Shown: piece by piece, positions 45,801 through 64,000 of the stretch
Layout of the letters: every line of letters begins with the position of its first letter
Position numbering within the stretch: position 1 is the stretch's first letter
Origin: Cristatella mucedo
Lineage: Eukaryota > Bryozoa > Phylactolaemata > Cristatellidae
NCBI GenBank assembly: GCA_009760855.2
Contig: WPIO01000084.1
Location: 1,019,001-1,083,000 of the forward strand
Direction of reading: 5' to 3'
DNA length: 64,000 bases
The notes under the pieces: generated by a model
What the model was told of the DNA's origin: nothing
The model's database searches: none
Seen by the model: the letters and a program-made list of their open reading frames with translations, nothing else
Position numbers and translations under genes: made by a program

Positions 45801-48800
45801 TCGACGGGCGTCGCAAAGCGAGCGGTCGTCGTCCAGCTCTACCCATCGCGCTCCCAAGCGCCGCTGGCGCTTTTCTTGCGACGCTTTCGGCGCGCAATGA
45901 GCGCAATGATCAGCAGGCGCTCGCGTCATTCTGTGGCCTGATGGCCGAAGAATGACGTCATTCTGCCGCCGTCGCTGTGAGCCATCGATAGAGCCGCGCT
46001 CCCTCTTTCCCCCGCCGCCCGCTTTCGAGCTGACGGACAGTGGGCGGCGGGTGCGCTCGCTGGCCGCTCGGTCGGCTGCGCAGCTGGCTGCGCAGCCGCC
46101 GACCGTCAAAGCCAGCGGGTCATAGAACAGTGGCGGAAACGGTGGCAACTTTCGAAAAGTCGGTAGCTCCCGCGTCGGCTCGCGCGTGCTTCTGGCCTCA
46201 TTCGATCTGGCAAAGATGTGCAGACGCACGTGGGAAGTGACGTGTTTTTTTATCCGCCTTCTTTCGTCAACCTTTCGCTGGAATAAAAAAAAAACTATCC
46301 CAAGAGTCATGCGTCTTTGGCGTTACAATCACATCCGATCCAATTGGTACGCAGTAATAATAATAATAATAATTCACTTGATAAAGCGCCCTCAGAGAAC
46401 TTAATCTCTCTCTAGGCGCTTTACATTTGCTGTAAAGTGAAATGCAATTGAATGGTAAGTAAAATCATGCTTGAAAAAAATAAACGAAATGAATAATATG
46501 GTTAGGGGTGACATGCACAGGGTCAGCATGCAAATGTGGTTAGTGGCAGCATGCACAGTGTCAGCACGCATAAGCACATCAAGGACGAATCACAGGGACC
46601 CACTAAATGCTGTCCTAAATAGGTGTGCTTTTAGGTTCCTTTTAAATGTGGTCAGGTCAGGGGAAGTTTTGACGCAGGTCGGGAGGGAGTTCCAGGCTTT
46701 GGGAGCATATGAACTAAATGCACGGTCTCCAAAGGATTTAAGGTTTGTATTAGGTATTTCTAGACTGTTGGATTCCGAAAAGCGGGTGGTACGATGCTTA
46801 GCCTGATGGGGTAGTATATCTGAGAGAAAGGCTGGAGCCATAGAATGAAGGGACCTAAAAGTGAGCGACAAAACCTTGAAGTCAATCCGTTGCTTGACTG
46901 GTAGCCAGTGCAGGTCGGCGAGAAGTGGAGTAATGTGGCAACTGCGACGCTCACGACAGACAAGCCTAGCTGCAGAGTTTTGCACCAGCTGCAATCGCCT
47001 GATCGCACATGCTGGTAGGCCAGTAAGCAGTGAGTTGCAGAAGTCGAGACGGGATGTCACGAATGCATGGACCAACTTGGACGTGGTATCTTTATCTAAA
47101 CAAGCCCGAATTTTAGCTATGTTATGAAGCTGAAAATAGGCGGATTTGACTGTACTCGAATTCGCGACGCCGCAGACTCCGGCTTTCGAACCGCCGTCGG
47201 CGTTGTGCGACGACGCTCACTGTGGCGACGGTCGGCCTTCTTCGGCTTATCGGGCCTTACGTTGAAATCGTTCTGTCGCGCCAATCAGCCCAGACCGGCG
47301 CTTGCGATCACGCATCCATTAGGAGCTCTGTCCGCCAACCCGCCAACGCTGCACACAGGTCTCCCTCTGCCTGCGCTACACTTCGCGACGGCCTTCTCAG
47401 CGAAGCTGGCAGCGCCTTCTCGCCACCTCTGGTGAACAGCGTCGCTTTTCTTTCGTCGTAAAATCTCGTTGCTTCTGCCGAACCTTTCGCGGCTCGCGTC
47501 GAACGAAAGGCGGCCCGCCGCCGCCGCCGCCGCTGACAGCGCTTCGTGGGCGCCCCGTGCGGAATTCGTCGCGGCCTCTCCTCCCTCCCTCCCACCCCCC
47601 GATATTAGCGAACTGGCTGGGAACTGGCCGTCCGGGCAGATTGCCGCTAGCTTGCGGCTGGCTGCGCGTCGCACGCAGCACGCCGCCGCTCTGCGCAGCC
47701 GTCTGGGGCGCGCTGGCGCGAGCGACTTTTTAAACACGACGCGACGCTGAACACCGGCTGCCTAATGGGGCGGCTAAGCGTAACCGGCCATAACGCTGCT
47801 AAGGGCACGCCAAGCCAGCAACGCTCGCTCCTCCCAAGCGGCAAGCGCGCGGCACAAAGGCGCGCTCAAATGAGGAAGAGTTGACGTTGTTATTAGTGGA
47901 CAGCACTAGCCGACGCCGCCAGCCTTCGTGTCGCGGACCTGGCGACGGCGTCCGCCGGAGTTGCCGCGCTAGTCAGTAGTCCGCAGTAGTTGCCGGCTCG
48001 ACTGGGCCTGTCTTTATACTAGTTGGCGGCGGAGTCTGTTCGCCGCCGTCGCGCGCGCCTCGCTATAATTAGGAGCCGCCGGCGGTTTTCTTCTGAGCAC
48101 GCGGTGCCGATGGCTGCGTGCGACGCCTCGCCGGCGGGTAGTAGTAGTGACCGAGCGGTCAGCCTCTGGGCTTCACAGAGCTCGAGGGAGCTGCTTTGCT
48201 GCTTCCTTGCTGGCGCTTCCTACTCGGATACGACGCGGCCCTGTAGGATGCGAGCAGGCGCTGCGAGCTTGGCGATGACAGCTAGACGCCGCTCGCCGTC
48301 TGCGTACCGGCTCGTTCGACGCCGCCAGCTGGCGGCTCGCTCGGCGGTGGAGTTGTCGCGCAGGCTGCCGCCCGTCGCTCCAGCGCGGCCTGCCTTCCAG
48401 AGCCTGCGTCGATGCAGTTCGGGCCGTCTAGCCGCTCTCCCGTGGAGATCGCAGCCTCGGCACGCCGCCGCTGCTGCCGCCGACTCGTCAGCGGCGGCGG
48501 CGGCGGCGGCAGTGGCAGTGGCAGTGGCCCTCGGTGGTGCAGCTTACATAAGTCAAGGCTTTCTCTGCGAGCTCCGCGGCGGCGGCCTCAGGCGCGGACT
48601 TCAATTTTAATGGGAAACGAGGCGCTTATCGCGACTGTCGCGTAGCCCAGAGGCCGTGTAGGGTCCTCCCAACGACACTAGCTTCTTAGCTCGAGTGCGG
48701 GCCCGTAGCGTGCTCCCGCCCTGCGAGCGCATTGGATAAGAGGGCGTCGGCGCAACCGCGGATGCTCATTTGAACGTGCTATACCTTTACCTAGCCGGCG

Positions 48801-49871
48801 TCTCAGCCAAGTTAGTAGCCGCGAACTAGGCCTTTAAGAGTTAAAACAAATGCTGCAAACTCGCGACGCCGACCTGGTTAGGGGACGGCGCATTCGCGCT
48901 TGATCGCGATGCTGTACGTACGACGCTTTGTCCTCGTCGAAGCAATCCCGGCCATTGGGTTTACGGCGATAGGAGGCCGAGATCGTATTTAGCCGGCTGG
49001 CATCTACACGTGCTTTCCAACGCCACACACTTGCAATTTCGCGGGCGCTCGCTAGCCCGCGCGTAGGCCTTCGCGCGAGCGAGCGTGGTTGATTGTAACA
49101 TCTCGCCAAGATTTTGCGCCTTAATATTGTAACATCGATAAGCGAATGCTCACCCGCTCGCTCGCGCTCAGAACGCTCGGTGGCCTACAGCTGCCTCGCA
49201 ATGGCGTGGCGAGAGCGCGATCGCACATGTCGCCGCCTTCGTTGCCAGTCAAAAAAGCTCCGAGAGCTTATGCTAACTGGCGCTGGGCGAGCAGTCGGAT
49301 CGCGCCGTCCATTGGCGCGTCCGCCGGCGAGCGCCGAGTAGCTCGCGAAAAGTGACGAGCCCACTATTGAGCTCCCCCCCCCCCGCACCTCGGCGCGCCT
49401 TTGATCGCCGCCATCGCCGCCTTTGAAGACGTGGTGGACCTGTCCGATGAGAGCGGAGCTGTCAAGCACCTGCACACGAATCCGGAAGATTACGCCAAGG
49501 ACTATTTGAACGACAGAGAGACGCTGGTGCTGCTGCGAGTCGACCGTAGGTGTCGCCAGCAGACGACCGCGAGCTGTCGGCGGATCATCAGGCGGCGCCG
49601 CCGCGAGCGTCGCTCTGCCTTGTAGGCGTGCCGTACGACGAGGTGGATGACGGCATCGAAGAGGACGTGTACACGCCTCTGCTCGACGGACTTGAGGAGA
49701 ATGCCGAGTTCGTCGGTAATTTCAGCCTGCGACCGGCCTATACCGACTGCGCGCGCCTTCGGAGCCGCCTCGCCTTAAGCGGCGGCGCGACCGGGCGGCG
49801 ACAGAAGCGACAACTAAACCGGACGCTCGTCCTGAACAATTGCTTCGTCGGTGGCAGGGTTCTGGAACGAC

Positions 49872-49970
<99 letters not shown>

Positions 49971-52705
49971 CGCCACGCACTAGCGCGCGAGTAAGCGTCC
50001 GCGTATGCACGAGCGAGTGCGGGCCGGCCCTGCGTTCGGGGCTGGAGAGGCGGTGGCAGCAAGGGTGACGTCGGCGTCGTTAGCGTTCTCCGCATGAGTG
50101 TCGGCCATTAGCTCGACGCAGCCGCCCTGGCCACGCAGGCGCGCTAACGTCGCTAAGCAGCTGACTCGACGCGGAAGCCTACGAGGGCATTATTGCATGA
50201 AGCGCACTGGCTGCTCACCCCGGTATTGGCCCGGTCGTTTGAGCTTAGCGGTGAGAAAAGTGCCTAAGCTCAGATTCATCGACACGCGAAAGCTTATGCA
50301 AGCGAGACGACGGCGCTGCCGCAGCAGCGCGGCCAAGCCCGGAGCGCATCCGACGCCGCCGCCGACGCCGCCGCCGCCCGCGAAAGCCGAGTGGCTTCAG
50401 AGGATCGTCGGCTCGTGAGCTCCGACTTGACCATTTGGGGCGATTGCCGAGAGCGGCATTCCAAATTAATCGTCCGCTCGCGATCTGGCGGTGCAGTGTG
50501 TTTGCCGCGGCGACAAGGCTGAGGCGACGCATGCTGCGGCCAGACGGCAGGCCGAAGATCGGCGTCGTCGCGAGCGGCGGGGCGTCTCCGACACAAATTC
50601 CCAGAGCTGCCTTTGCTCTATCAGCCGCCAGACTCAACTCGCTTTTTTGTGGGTGGGGGGCGTCCAGGGGCCTTTGGCCAATCTGCAAAAGTTGTCCAGG
50701 ACTTTTACGGTGGCGCTGGGTGGAGCCGGGCCTGTCCGCGAAAGGCTGCCGTCCTGGAGAAAAATATGGGGCTGCCGGGGGTGGGGGGCGTTGCGGGAAG
50801 GGGGCGGGAGGGGCTCAATCGTCCGCTCCCGATGCTTGCATTCGGACTAGCGGTCGATGCCAGCAGCGAGCAACCGTTGCAACCGGGAGCAACCGTCTTT
50901 CCTTCTCTGATTAAATAAATAAATAAATTCTAGCTGATTAAACAGCCTCTTTTGTATAGCGACAGAAGAGCCTTTATGGCTATCACCACCGCTTGCAGTG
51001 GCGACAAAGGATCGTCCCACCGCAGGAATCGAACCCACGACCTCGGGACCGAGGCCGCGAAAGCAACCGCCTTACCTAGTGTGCCATCACGGCTGATTGA
51101 ACTATAACGTTGTCATACCATCCCGCCTCAACCTTCCCCGGACGACGAGCGGGTGTGCTCGATACGTCTCCCGCCGTCCACTTCTAAATGCCCGAAACTG
51201 GTCCAAGATTGGAAGAAAGACCGGCGAAGAACGGGCTAGCAGATGGCGTCGCGGGCGACGCTGCGAAGCGTCTACCGGCGAGCGCAGTCGCGCAGAGCGC
51301 GGCAGCAGCGTGCCTGGACGGACAGGGCCGCCGCCGGGGTCTCGGCTGGACAGCCACCGACGCACGAACTTCTTGCGATTCGACCGCGCGTCGAGTTCGC
51401 CGTCGCAGCAGCCGCCGCCGTTCCGATTCGTGGCGAGCGCCGCCGGCGCTCGCTCTTTCTTCTCTGGCATTCATTCGTCTTTGCGGTCGTCGGCGGCGGT
51501 CAATCGGCGGTCAGCCGCCTTTCGGCCGCTGCCGGCGCCATAGCTAGCGATGCGGCAGCGACGGCAGAGACCGGTCGACCGCCGCCGCCGCCGTCGTGCA
51601 GCCCTGTGCGCGCTCGATTTCTCGCCGCCGCCGCTGCAGCCGCTGCAGCCTCCGCGAGCTGCGCGAATGCGTGCGTCGAGCGTTCGAACCGGCGGCGAGT
51701 GGCTCAGCGACACCGGGGCGCGTGCGCGCTCGCGCCGGCGGCCTAGCGCGCGCGCGTGCGAAAACCTCACTTCGCTGTCGCCCGTCGCCGCTGTAGACAG
51801 GGATACCGCAGCTAAATTGATCCGTGCATTTGTGGAATCCCGTCTTTGCTTCTGTAGTTCACTGCTTGCTGGCCTACCGGCCTGTGCACTCAGGCGCTTA
51901 CAGCTGGTGCAAGGCTTTGCAGCTAGGCTCGTCTGTCGTGAGCGTCGCAGTTGCAACATCACACCACTTCTGGCCGACCTGCACTGGCTCCGTGTCAAGC
52001 AACCCGTCGACTTCAAGGTTCAGTCACTCACTTCTAGGTCTCTTCATGCTTTGGCTCTTGCCTACCTATCGGATCTACTCCCAATCACGATAGGCACTGT
52101 ACTACTCGCTGTTCAGATTCTAATCGTTTTCCTATACCTCGTACGCACCTCAAATCCTTCGGAGACCGCGCTTTTAGTTCGCATGCTCCTAAAGCCAGAA
52201 ACTCACTTCCGACTGGCATCGCGACATACCCTGACTTGACCAAATTTAAAATGAAACCACACACGCATCTATTTATCATGCCTTTAGTAGGTCCATTTGT
52301 TTCGTCCTTTACCGGCTTGTGCGTGCCGACAACGAGCATCCTGTCACTAACAATGTTCGCATGCTGGCTGACCCTTTGCATGTCACCCCCTAACCACGGT
52401 AGGCTAGTTGTTTTTATCGAGTGCGATACCACTAACCATTCGATCGTGCTTGCTTTGCAACAAGTGTAAAGTGCCTAGAAAGAGATCGAGTTCTCTGAGG
52501 GCGCTATACCAAATGCATTATTATTAGTATCATTGTTATTATTATAGGTCAGCTGAATCCCAAGTCTGCTAGGCGTCGAGACCGCGTCAAAAACGGCCGG
52601 AAAACGCCGGGAGCGGGCAAGAAGAACTCAAAAGGAGAGAAAAAAGACGTCAAGATCGTGCCGCCGCCACCGAGGGCAGCGAACAGCCGAGGTGGCCCGA
52701 GGTGA
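42782..52705 (+). CDS. CXorf65: CXorf65-like uncharacterised protein (5 exons, whole-gene entry)
   Basis: Exons 42782-42806, 45442-45528, 49429-49545, 49626-49715 and 52548-52705 join to 477 nt (158 residues plus stop), and every intron is in phase 1. The product begins MFVVVKYADNKTCIFNPDCK, continues with HHVKSKCGV, DVVDLSDESGAVKHLH, DYLNDRETLVLLRVD and EEDVYTPLLDGLEEN, and ends in a Lys/Arg/Pro-rich tail. As I recall it, human CXorf65 has the same order: MF-x-x-IK, D-N-x-x-x-x-x-N-x-x-C, a basic helix, ID-L-x-DESG, an Ala-Ser-x-x-L stretch, R-x-x-Y and a FVPLL-like motif. Human is about 183 residues. The N-terminal half may be a ubiquitin-like fold (inference). The family's function is unknown to me. 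The gene sits in very GC-rich DNA. An ATTAAA candidate poly(A) signal is at 53073-53078. Confidence 0.85.
43440..43900 (+). mobile_element. L2-like 3' fragment, heavily decayed
   Basis: Traces of THLSATDLHRLPL, LTSRFHQLLAPAY and the AYAFKAWNSLP region in several frames. Old copy in CXorf65-like intron 1, ending about 100 bases before the possible nested gene. Confidence 0.6.
43999..44710 (+). CDS. Possible nested small gene in CXorf65-like intron 1
   Basis: ATG at 43999 opens MSDSSSSIRQQKDTDFENDD and a Ser-rich N-terminus. Donor CTG|GTGCCT (44184) and acceptor cgccccacag (44281) join in phase 0 over a 97-nt intron to a 429-nt second exon ending in TAG at 44710, for 204 residues. The second part has SEPYRM, KYFQELAHQLHCAFKNIIS, FHIVIVANHSVHP and RHDSDGAAPESSQWHFF. 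Spacing and a few positions recall Tctex1-type dynein light chains (TYRMxP; ELxxxLxxxIKxx; YKxVVxVxI; WDxxTDG), but key residues are missing, so this is a weak guess. It is in sense orientation inside another gene's intron, directly after an old L2 fragment. It may be a real nested gene, a decayed copy, or chance. Confidence 0.35.
44798..44865 (+). mobile_element. L2-type tail fragment
   Basis: agtgcctagaaggagaaacg, atttttctttgggcgctgtg. Diverged tail 90 bases after the possible nested gene. Confidence 0.6.
45442..45528 (+). CDS. CXorf65: CXorf65-like exon 2
   Basis: An 87-nt exon after acceptor ctttccgccgcag: DNKTCIFNPDCKNNIFLHHV, KSKCGVASE. Donor GAAG|GTGAGT, phase 1. An ATG-initiated frame from 45408 covers it, but the acceptor and the match to exon 1 argue for splicing. 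Confidence 0.85.
46345..47153 (-). mobile_element. L2-clade retrotransposon 3' fragment, antisense in CXorf65-like intron 2
   Basis: A 161-codon open frame on the minus strand (47075-46590) is nearly identical to the 3' part of the 57.4-kb element. The tail and (ATTATT)n are at the low-coordinate end. Its 5' break (47153) abuts GC-rich unique DNA. Confidence 0.92.
47154..49428. other. GC-rich intron DNA of the CXorf65-like gene
   Basis: Very GC-rich with many GCC/GCG runs (for example 47510-47535 and 48485-48510). Long frames on all six frames reflect few AT-rich stops and not coding. Confidence 0.6.
49429..49545 (+). CDS. CXorf65: CXorf65-like exon 3 (DESG motif)
   Basis: A 117-nt exon after cgcctttgaag: DVVDLSDESGAVKHLHTNPE, DYAKDYLNDRETLVLLRVD. 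This is the most conserved block of the family. Donor GACC|GTAGGT, phase 1. The intron to exon 4 is only 80 nt. Confidence 0.88.
49626..49715 (+). CDS. CXorf65: CXorf65-like exon 4
   Basis: A 90-nt exon after ctctgccttgtag: RVPYDEVDDGIEEDVYTPLL, DGLEENAEFV. It corresponds to the family's PLL segment. Donor GTCG|GTAATT, phase 1. An (AG)n run of about 98 nt lies in the following intron (49871-49968). Confidence 0.83.
49871..49968. repeat. (AG)n microsatellite in CXorf65-like intron 4
   Basis: About 48 AG units, 156 bases after exon 4. No retroelement tail is recognisable around it. Confidence 0.97.
50912..51097 (-). mobile_element. Family A SINE
   Basis: (TAAA)n tail, gctgattaaacagcctcttt, tgtatagcgacagaagagcc, box B in reverse (gaatcgaacccacgacctcg), head cctagtgtgccatcacggct. 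Lies in CXorf65-like intron 4. Confidence 0.88.
51797..52547 (+). mobile_element. L2-clade 3' fragment supplying the acceptor of CXorf65-like exon 5
   Basis: It encodes CRERRSCNITPLLADLHW-type RT C-terminus in a frame with few breaks, then the 3' UTR, the hairpin (gagatcgagttctctgagggcgct) and an imperfect (ATT)n ending ...ttattattatag. The next base is the first of exon 5. Confidence 0.88.
52548..52705 (+). CDS. CXorf65: CXorf65-like exon 5 (basic tail and stop)
   Basis: A 158-nt exon: GQLNPKSARRRDRVKNGRKT, PGAGKKNSKGEKKDVKIV, PPPPRAANSRGGPR, TGA. The acceptor ...gttattattatag is the last bases of an (ATT)n retroelement tail. The tail is basic and probably disordered. Confidence 0.75.
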
Positions 52706-53509
52706 TCTCCCGCGGCTGGCGCTGGCGCCGGCCGGCCGGCCGCGTGGCGGTGCTGCGGCCGGCTCTCGATGGGCCCCGGATTGGCGGCGTCGGCGAGATG
52801 TCGCTCCGTCGTCGATCTCTTCTCATCATCGAGCGCCAGACCGACCGGACAGACGCGCTCGAAGAACCGTAGCGGCGGCGGCGGCGGCAGCACGAGTGGC
52901 GGCTTTCCGGCCGTCGCCGCAAGCGGCCGTCGTTCGAGCGGACGGATCGTACCGCCGCCGCCGCCGAATACGACGTCTGCCGCCGCACGGTCTCTTGTCG
53001 AGTTCGGCGCCCATCCGCCGGGCCGACAGTGCCCGGCGGTGCGACGGCTCCGGCTGCCAAGAGCGGCTTTCTATTAAATTGAGCCATAAGCCTCCTCCGC
53101 CTCGCTGCTGCTGCTGCTGAGCGACGCCGCGTAGCGAGCGCTCGGGGTGGGGTGGGGGGGGGGGCGCGATCGACCGTCGATAGACGCGAGCGAGCGCTAT
53201 AGATTCCGGCAGCATTCCTCGTCGTCGATACGGCGTCCCGAGACGGCGGCCGCCGGCGGCACTGACGAGCCGCCGCAACCGTCACGCGATCGCCGCGGTC
53301 GACACCCCAGACCCGCTCTCGCTGATAAGTCGGCGAGTTTGAACGACGCGGCTGCAGCATGCGACCGTCGTATCGTAGCGAGCACGCTGCTGCTGCTCCG
53401 GAACCAGAGTCTTTCGTCTCAAACGCAGCGTAGCGTAACGGGAGTGGGACCTTACGGTTGCGAAAACCTTGCGGTGGATGTCGGACCGGGCTTGCAGTTT
53501 TAGCTTTCT

Positions 53510-53922
53510 CGTGCCCTCAGATCTTTTACGGATGATAGATTAGCTGTTCCATTCCCTACGCTTCAAGACCGCTGGTGACAGAAGCTTTCGCTCTGCAGTT
53601 CCTAGACTGTGAAACTCACTTCCACGTTTCTTACGCCACAACTACTCTCCTGCTGCCGACTTCGGCAATCCTTTACGGCCGTCCTGAGCTGCTACTTCCA
53701 TGTTGCTCACTACCTCAACTACTCTCCTAGCTCTGCTATGCTTCCAACTTTCTCTTTGTTGAGCGTAAGATGAAGTCTGTTGGCTGCCGAATGCGTACCG
53801 AAAGCCGCTTACGTTGTGAGTGCCCTATACAAAACTATCCTGCATTATACCCTCTTAGTCTTTGGGGCTTGGTGGAGTTTCAGACTGAGGTATGTACGTA
53901 CATACGTACATACACGCAGAAG
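53510..53922 (+). mobile_element. Second copy of the (TACAT)n-tailed non-LTR family
   Basis: Shares the RT-end remnant (gacagaagctttcgctctgc), gatgaagtctgttggctgcc and gaatgcgtaccgaaagccgc with 2150-2688, and ends in (GTACATAC)n instead of (ATTAC)n. Lies between the two convergent genes. Confidence 0.82.
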
Positions 53923-54511
53923 CTCATCCATCGGGCCGATCGCGGTGCCCGTTCTATCCAAACGAGAGTCACGCTCATTGGTTGAATGGGCGCGTCTTGC
54001 CTGAGCACGCGGCCAATGCTATGCAGAGGAGCGACGATTCGCCATCCTAAATATACCGTGGGCATGATGCTGAGTTCGTTCGATGTTTATTTTCTTTTTT
54101 TCGAAAGCATATCTCGTGACGTCGTTTTCCGCCTAGCATAAACTGTCTCGCTGATACATAATAAATTTTCATACATAGAAATTTAAAATAATAAAACATT
54201 GTACTCCACAATGAGGCTACACATGAGTTCGACTCGGGCGCCGAGGAACGAGCTCAAACCGCGGCCTCCAAACGGACATTGCGATGATGCGGTTATCCCC
54301 GCAAGCGCCTTTTCGCATCAACACCCCAGGCGGCGACATGATTGGCTCAGCTGCTCAGCTAGCGGTTGCTATGGGTGCACATTTATTTTGCCACCACCGG
54401 CAGCGAGATTGCATGCAAGTCCGGCGCGTAGCGTCAGCGCCGCTCTAAGGAGCTGGTCGACCGAGCGTCACGGCTTTGATCGGTCCGACCTTGGCCCCTA
54501 CTAGCACCCAC

Positions 54512-63186
<8,675 letters not shown>

Positions 63187-63637
63187 CTGCGAGAGTAAAC
63201 ATTCCTTCGTCTGTGCCAGCAATTCTGCATCGCCGCCTTGCCCTTGAAGCAGAGCAGATAGTGTAGGCTGACCTGCGTGCGCCTAAAAATCCTACGTTAA
63301 TAGTAAGAATCAAGGCAGGCATTGCTTCTTCAAGGCGTATGAATGACAGAATACCCAGATACTGACAAGCATTTACCTCCACCTGCTCCAAAATACTTTT
63401 TGTAGTGCCGCTTCGGTACAGGTCACGAAAGAGAGTAAGAGAATTGCAACGCGCTGCATATGAAGTCAAATTCACTTGACCTCTAGTCGACGGAAGCCAG
63501 GTTCACGTCTTGGTCTGACTAAATAAGCCTTTGCGACTCAAGTCCTCCCATCAGACCCTCGGGCTGTAAATGTCACTCGCATGCTAATATTCGGAGATTC
63601 CAATTTAATTTTCCTCTTCCGCGCGAAAGCTCTTGTG

Positions 63638-63693
<56 letters not shown>

Positions 63694-64000
63694 CAGGAAT
63701 GGCGGCGTACTAAAACAGCCGGAATATGATTGCTATTTCTTATTCGCGGTTCGTGAGTTATAACGACTAGGAAACGATTACGCGCTAATCAATGGCCGAG
63801 GCCGCATAAAAGTCGACGCCGTGTAAATAGGCAGTCAGTTGGGCTTCTAAGTTAGTGTTAACGTTTCAGACGATTTAGCCTCTAGGCTAAGTAGCCGTTG
63901 ATGTACGTCATGGCTGTTGTTGAACGCCTGTAACTCTCCGTTGCTGCCAACAAGACTTGTCTGCCGTACGAATATGGACTTAGTATGTTATGGTATGGAT
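63187..64000. other. Intron upstream of the first visible CLCA exon
   Basis: No CLCA exon was recognised here. The minus-strand frame extending to 63475 is probably intronic upstream of the acceptor at 63187. Confidence 0.5.
63642..63689. repeat. (AC)n microsatellite
   Basis: About 24 AC units in the intron at the right edge of the window. Confidence 0.97.

Noticed and set aside
49814-50095. ORFs of RERERE or SLSLSL repeats
   Set aside because: Translations of (AG)n microsatellites. The same holds at 2851-3072, 37559-37864 and 59342-59673.
42178-53360. Many long ORFs on both strands in GC-rich DNA (for example 45177-46310 and 52650-53360 on the minus strand)
   Set aside because: GC-rich DNA has few stops. 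The products are Arg/Ala/Pro-rich low complexity, and overlapping frames are equally open.

Overview
This is nuclear DNA from an animal (metazoan). It has multi-exon genes with GT-AG introns, long introns full of non-LTR retrotransposon pieces, tRNA-derived SINEs and long AG/AT microsatellites, and families (FMN-type formin, CLCA, ZP domain, CXorf65) known from bilaterians. I cannot name the phylum. L2-clade retroelements with (ATT)n tails and a CXorf65 homologue suit many marine invertebrates. All exon models below were read by eye from codon continuity, splice signals and intron phase.

Layout. (1) 1-1555: nothing convincing. (2) 1556-27737, + strand: a formin of the FMN1/FMN2/cappuccino type. 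An Ala-rich N-terminal exon, an FH1 proline run and a complete FH2 domain occupy 12 exons with consistent phases, ending at 27126. One intron uses a GC donor. A second possible last exon lies at 27599-27737, and a possible extra 5' exon at 1556-1812. (3) 28914-40281, - strand: an unrecognised coiled-coil protein gene of about 12 exons, with a 16-nt microexon and an in-frame TAG inside a long open last exon. (4) 42782-52705, + strand: a complete five-exon homologue of the uncharacterised human gene CXorf65, in a very GC-rich island. Its intron 1 contains a possible nested small gene (43999-44710). Its last exon begins directly at the (ATT)n tail of an L2 element. (5) 54512-63186, - strand: the 3' part of a CLCA (calcium-activated chloride channel regulator) gene. 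By phase it continues into exons coding a zona pellucida (ZP) domain with a furin site, an architecture I do not know for CLCA. The 5' part of the gene is beyond the right edge.

The CXorf65-like gene and the CLCA-ZP gene are convergent. The coiled-coil gene and the CXorf65-like gene are head to head about 2.5 kb apart. The genes share no evident pathway.

Mobile DNA: many L2-type fragments (one with 365 open codons at 57.4-58.7 kb), a second non-LTR family with (TACAT)n tails, a tRNA-SINE family with (TTTA)n tails (one copy with a perfect 35-bp target duplication), a second tRNA-SINE family that carries an L2-like 3' tail, and a 507-bp Tigger/pogo-like MITE inside the formin gene.
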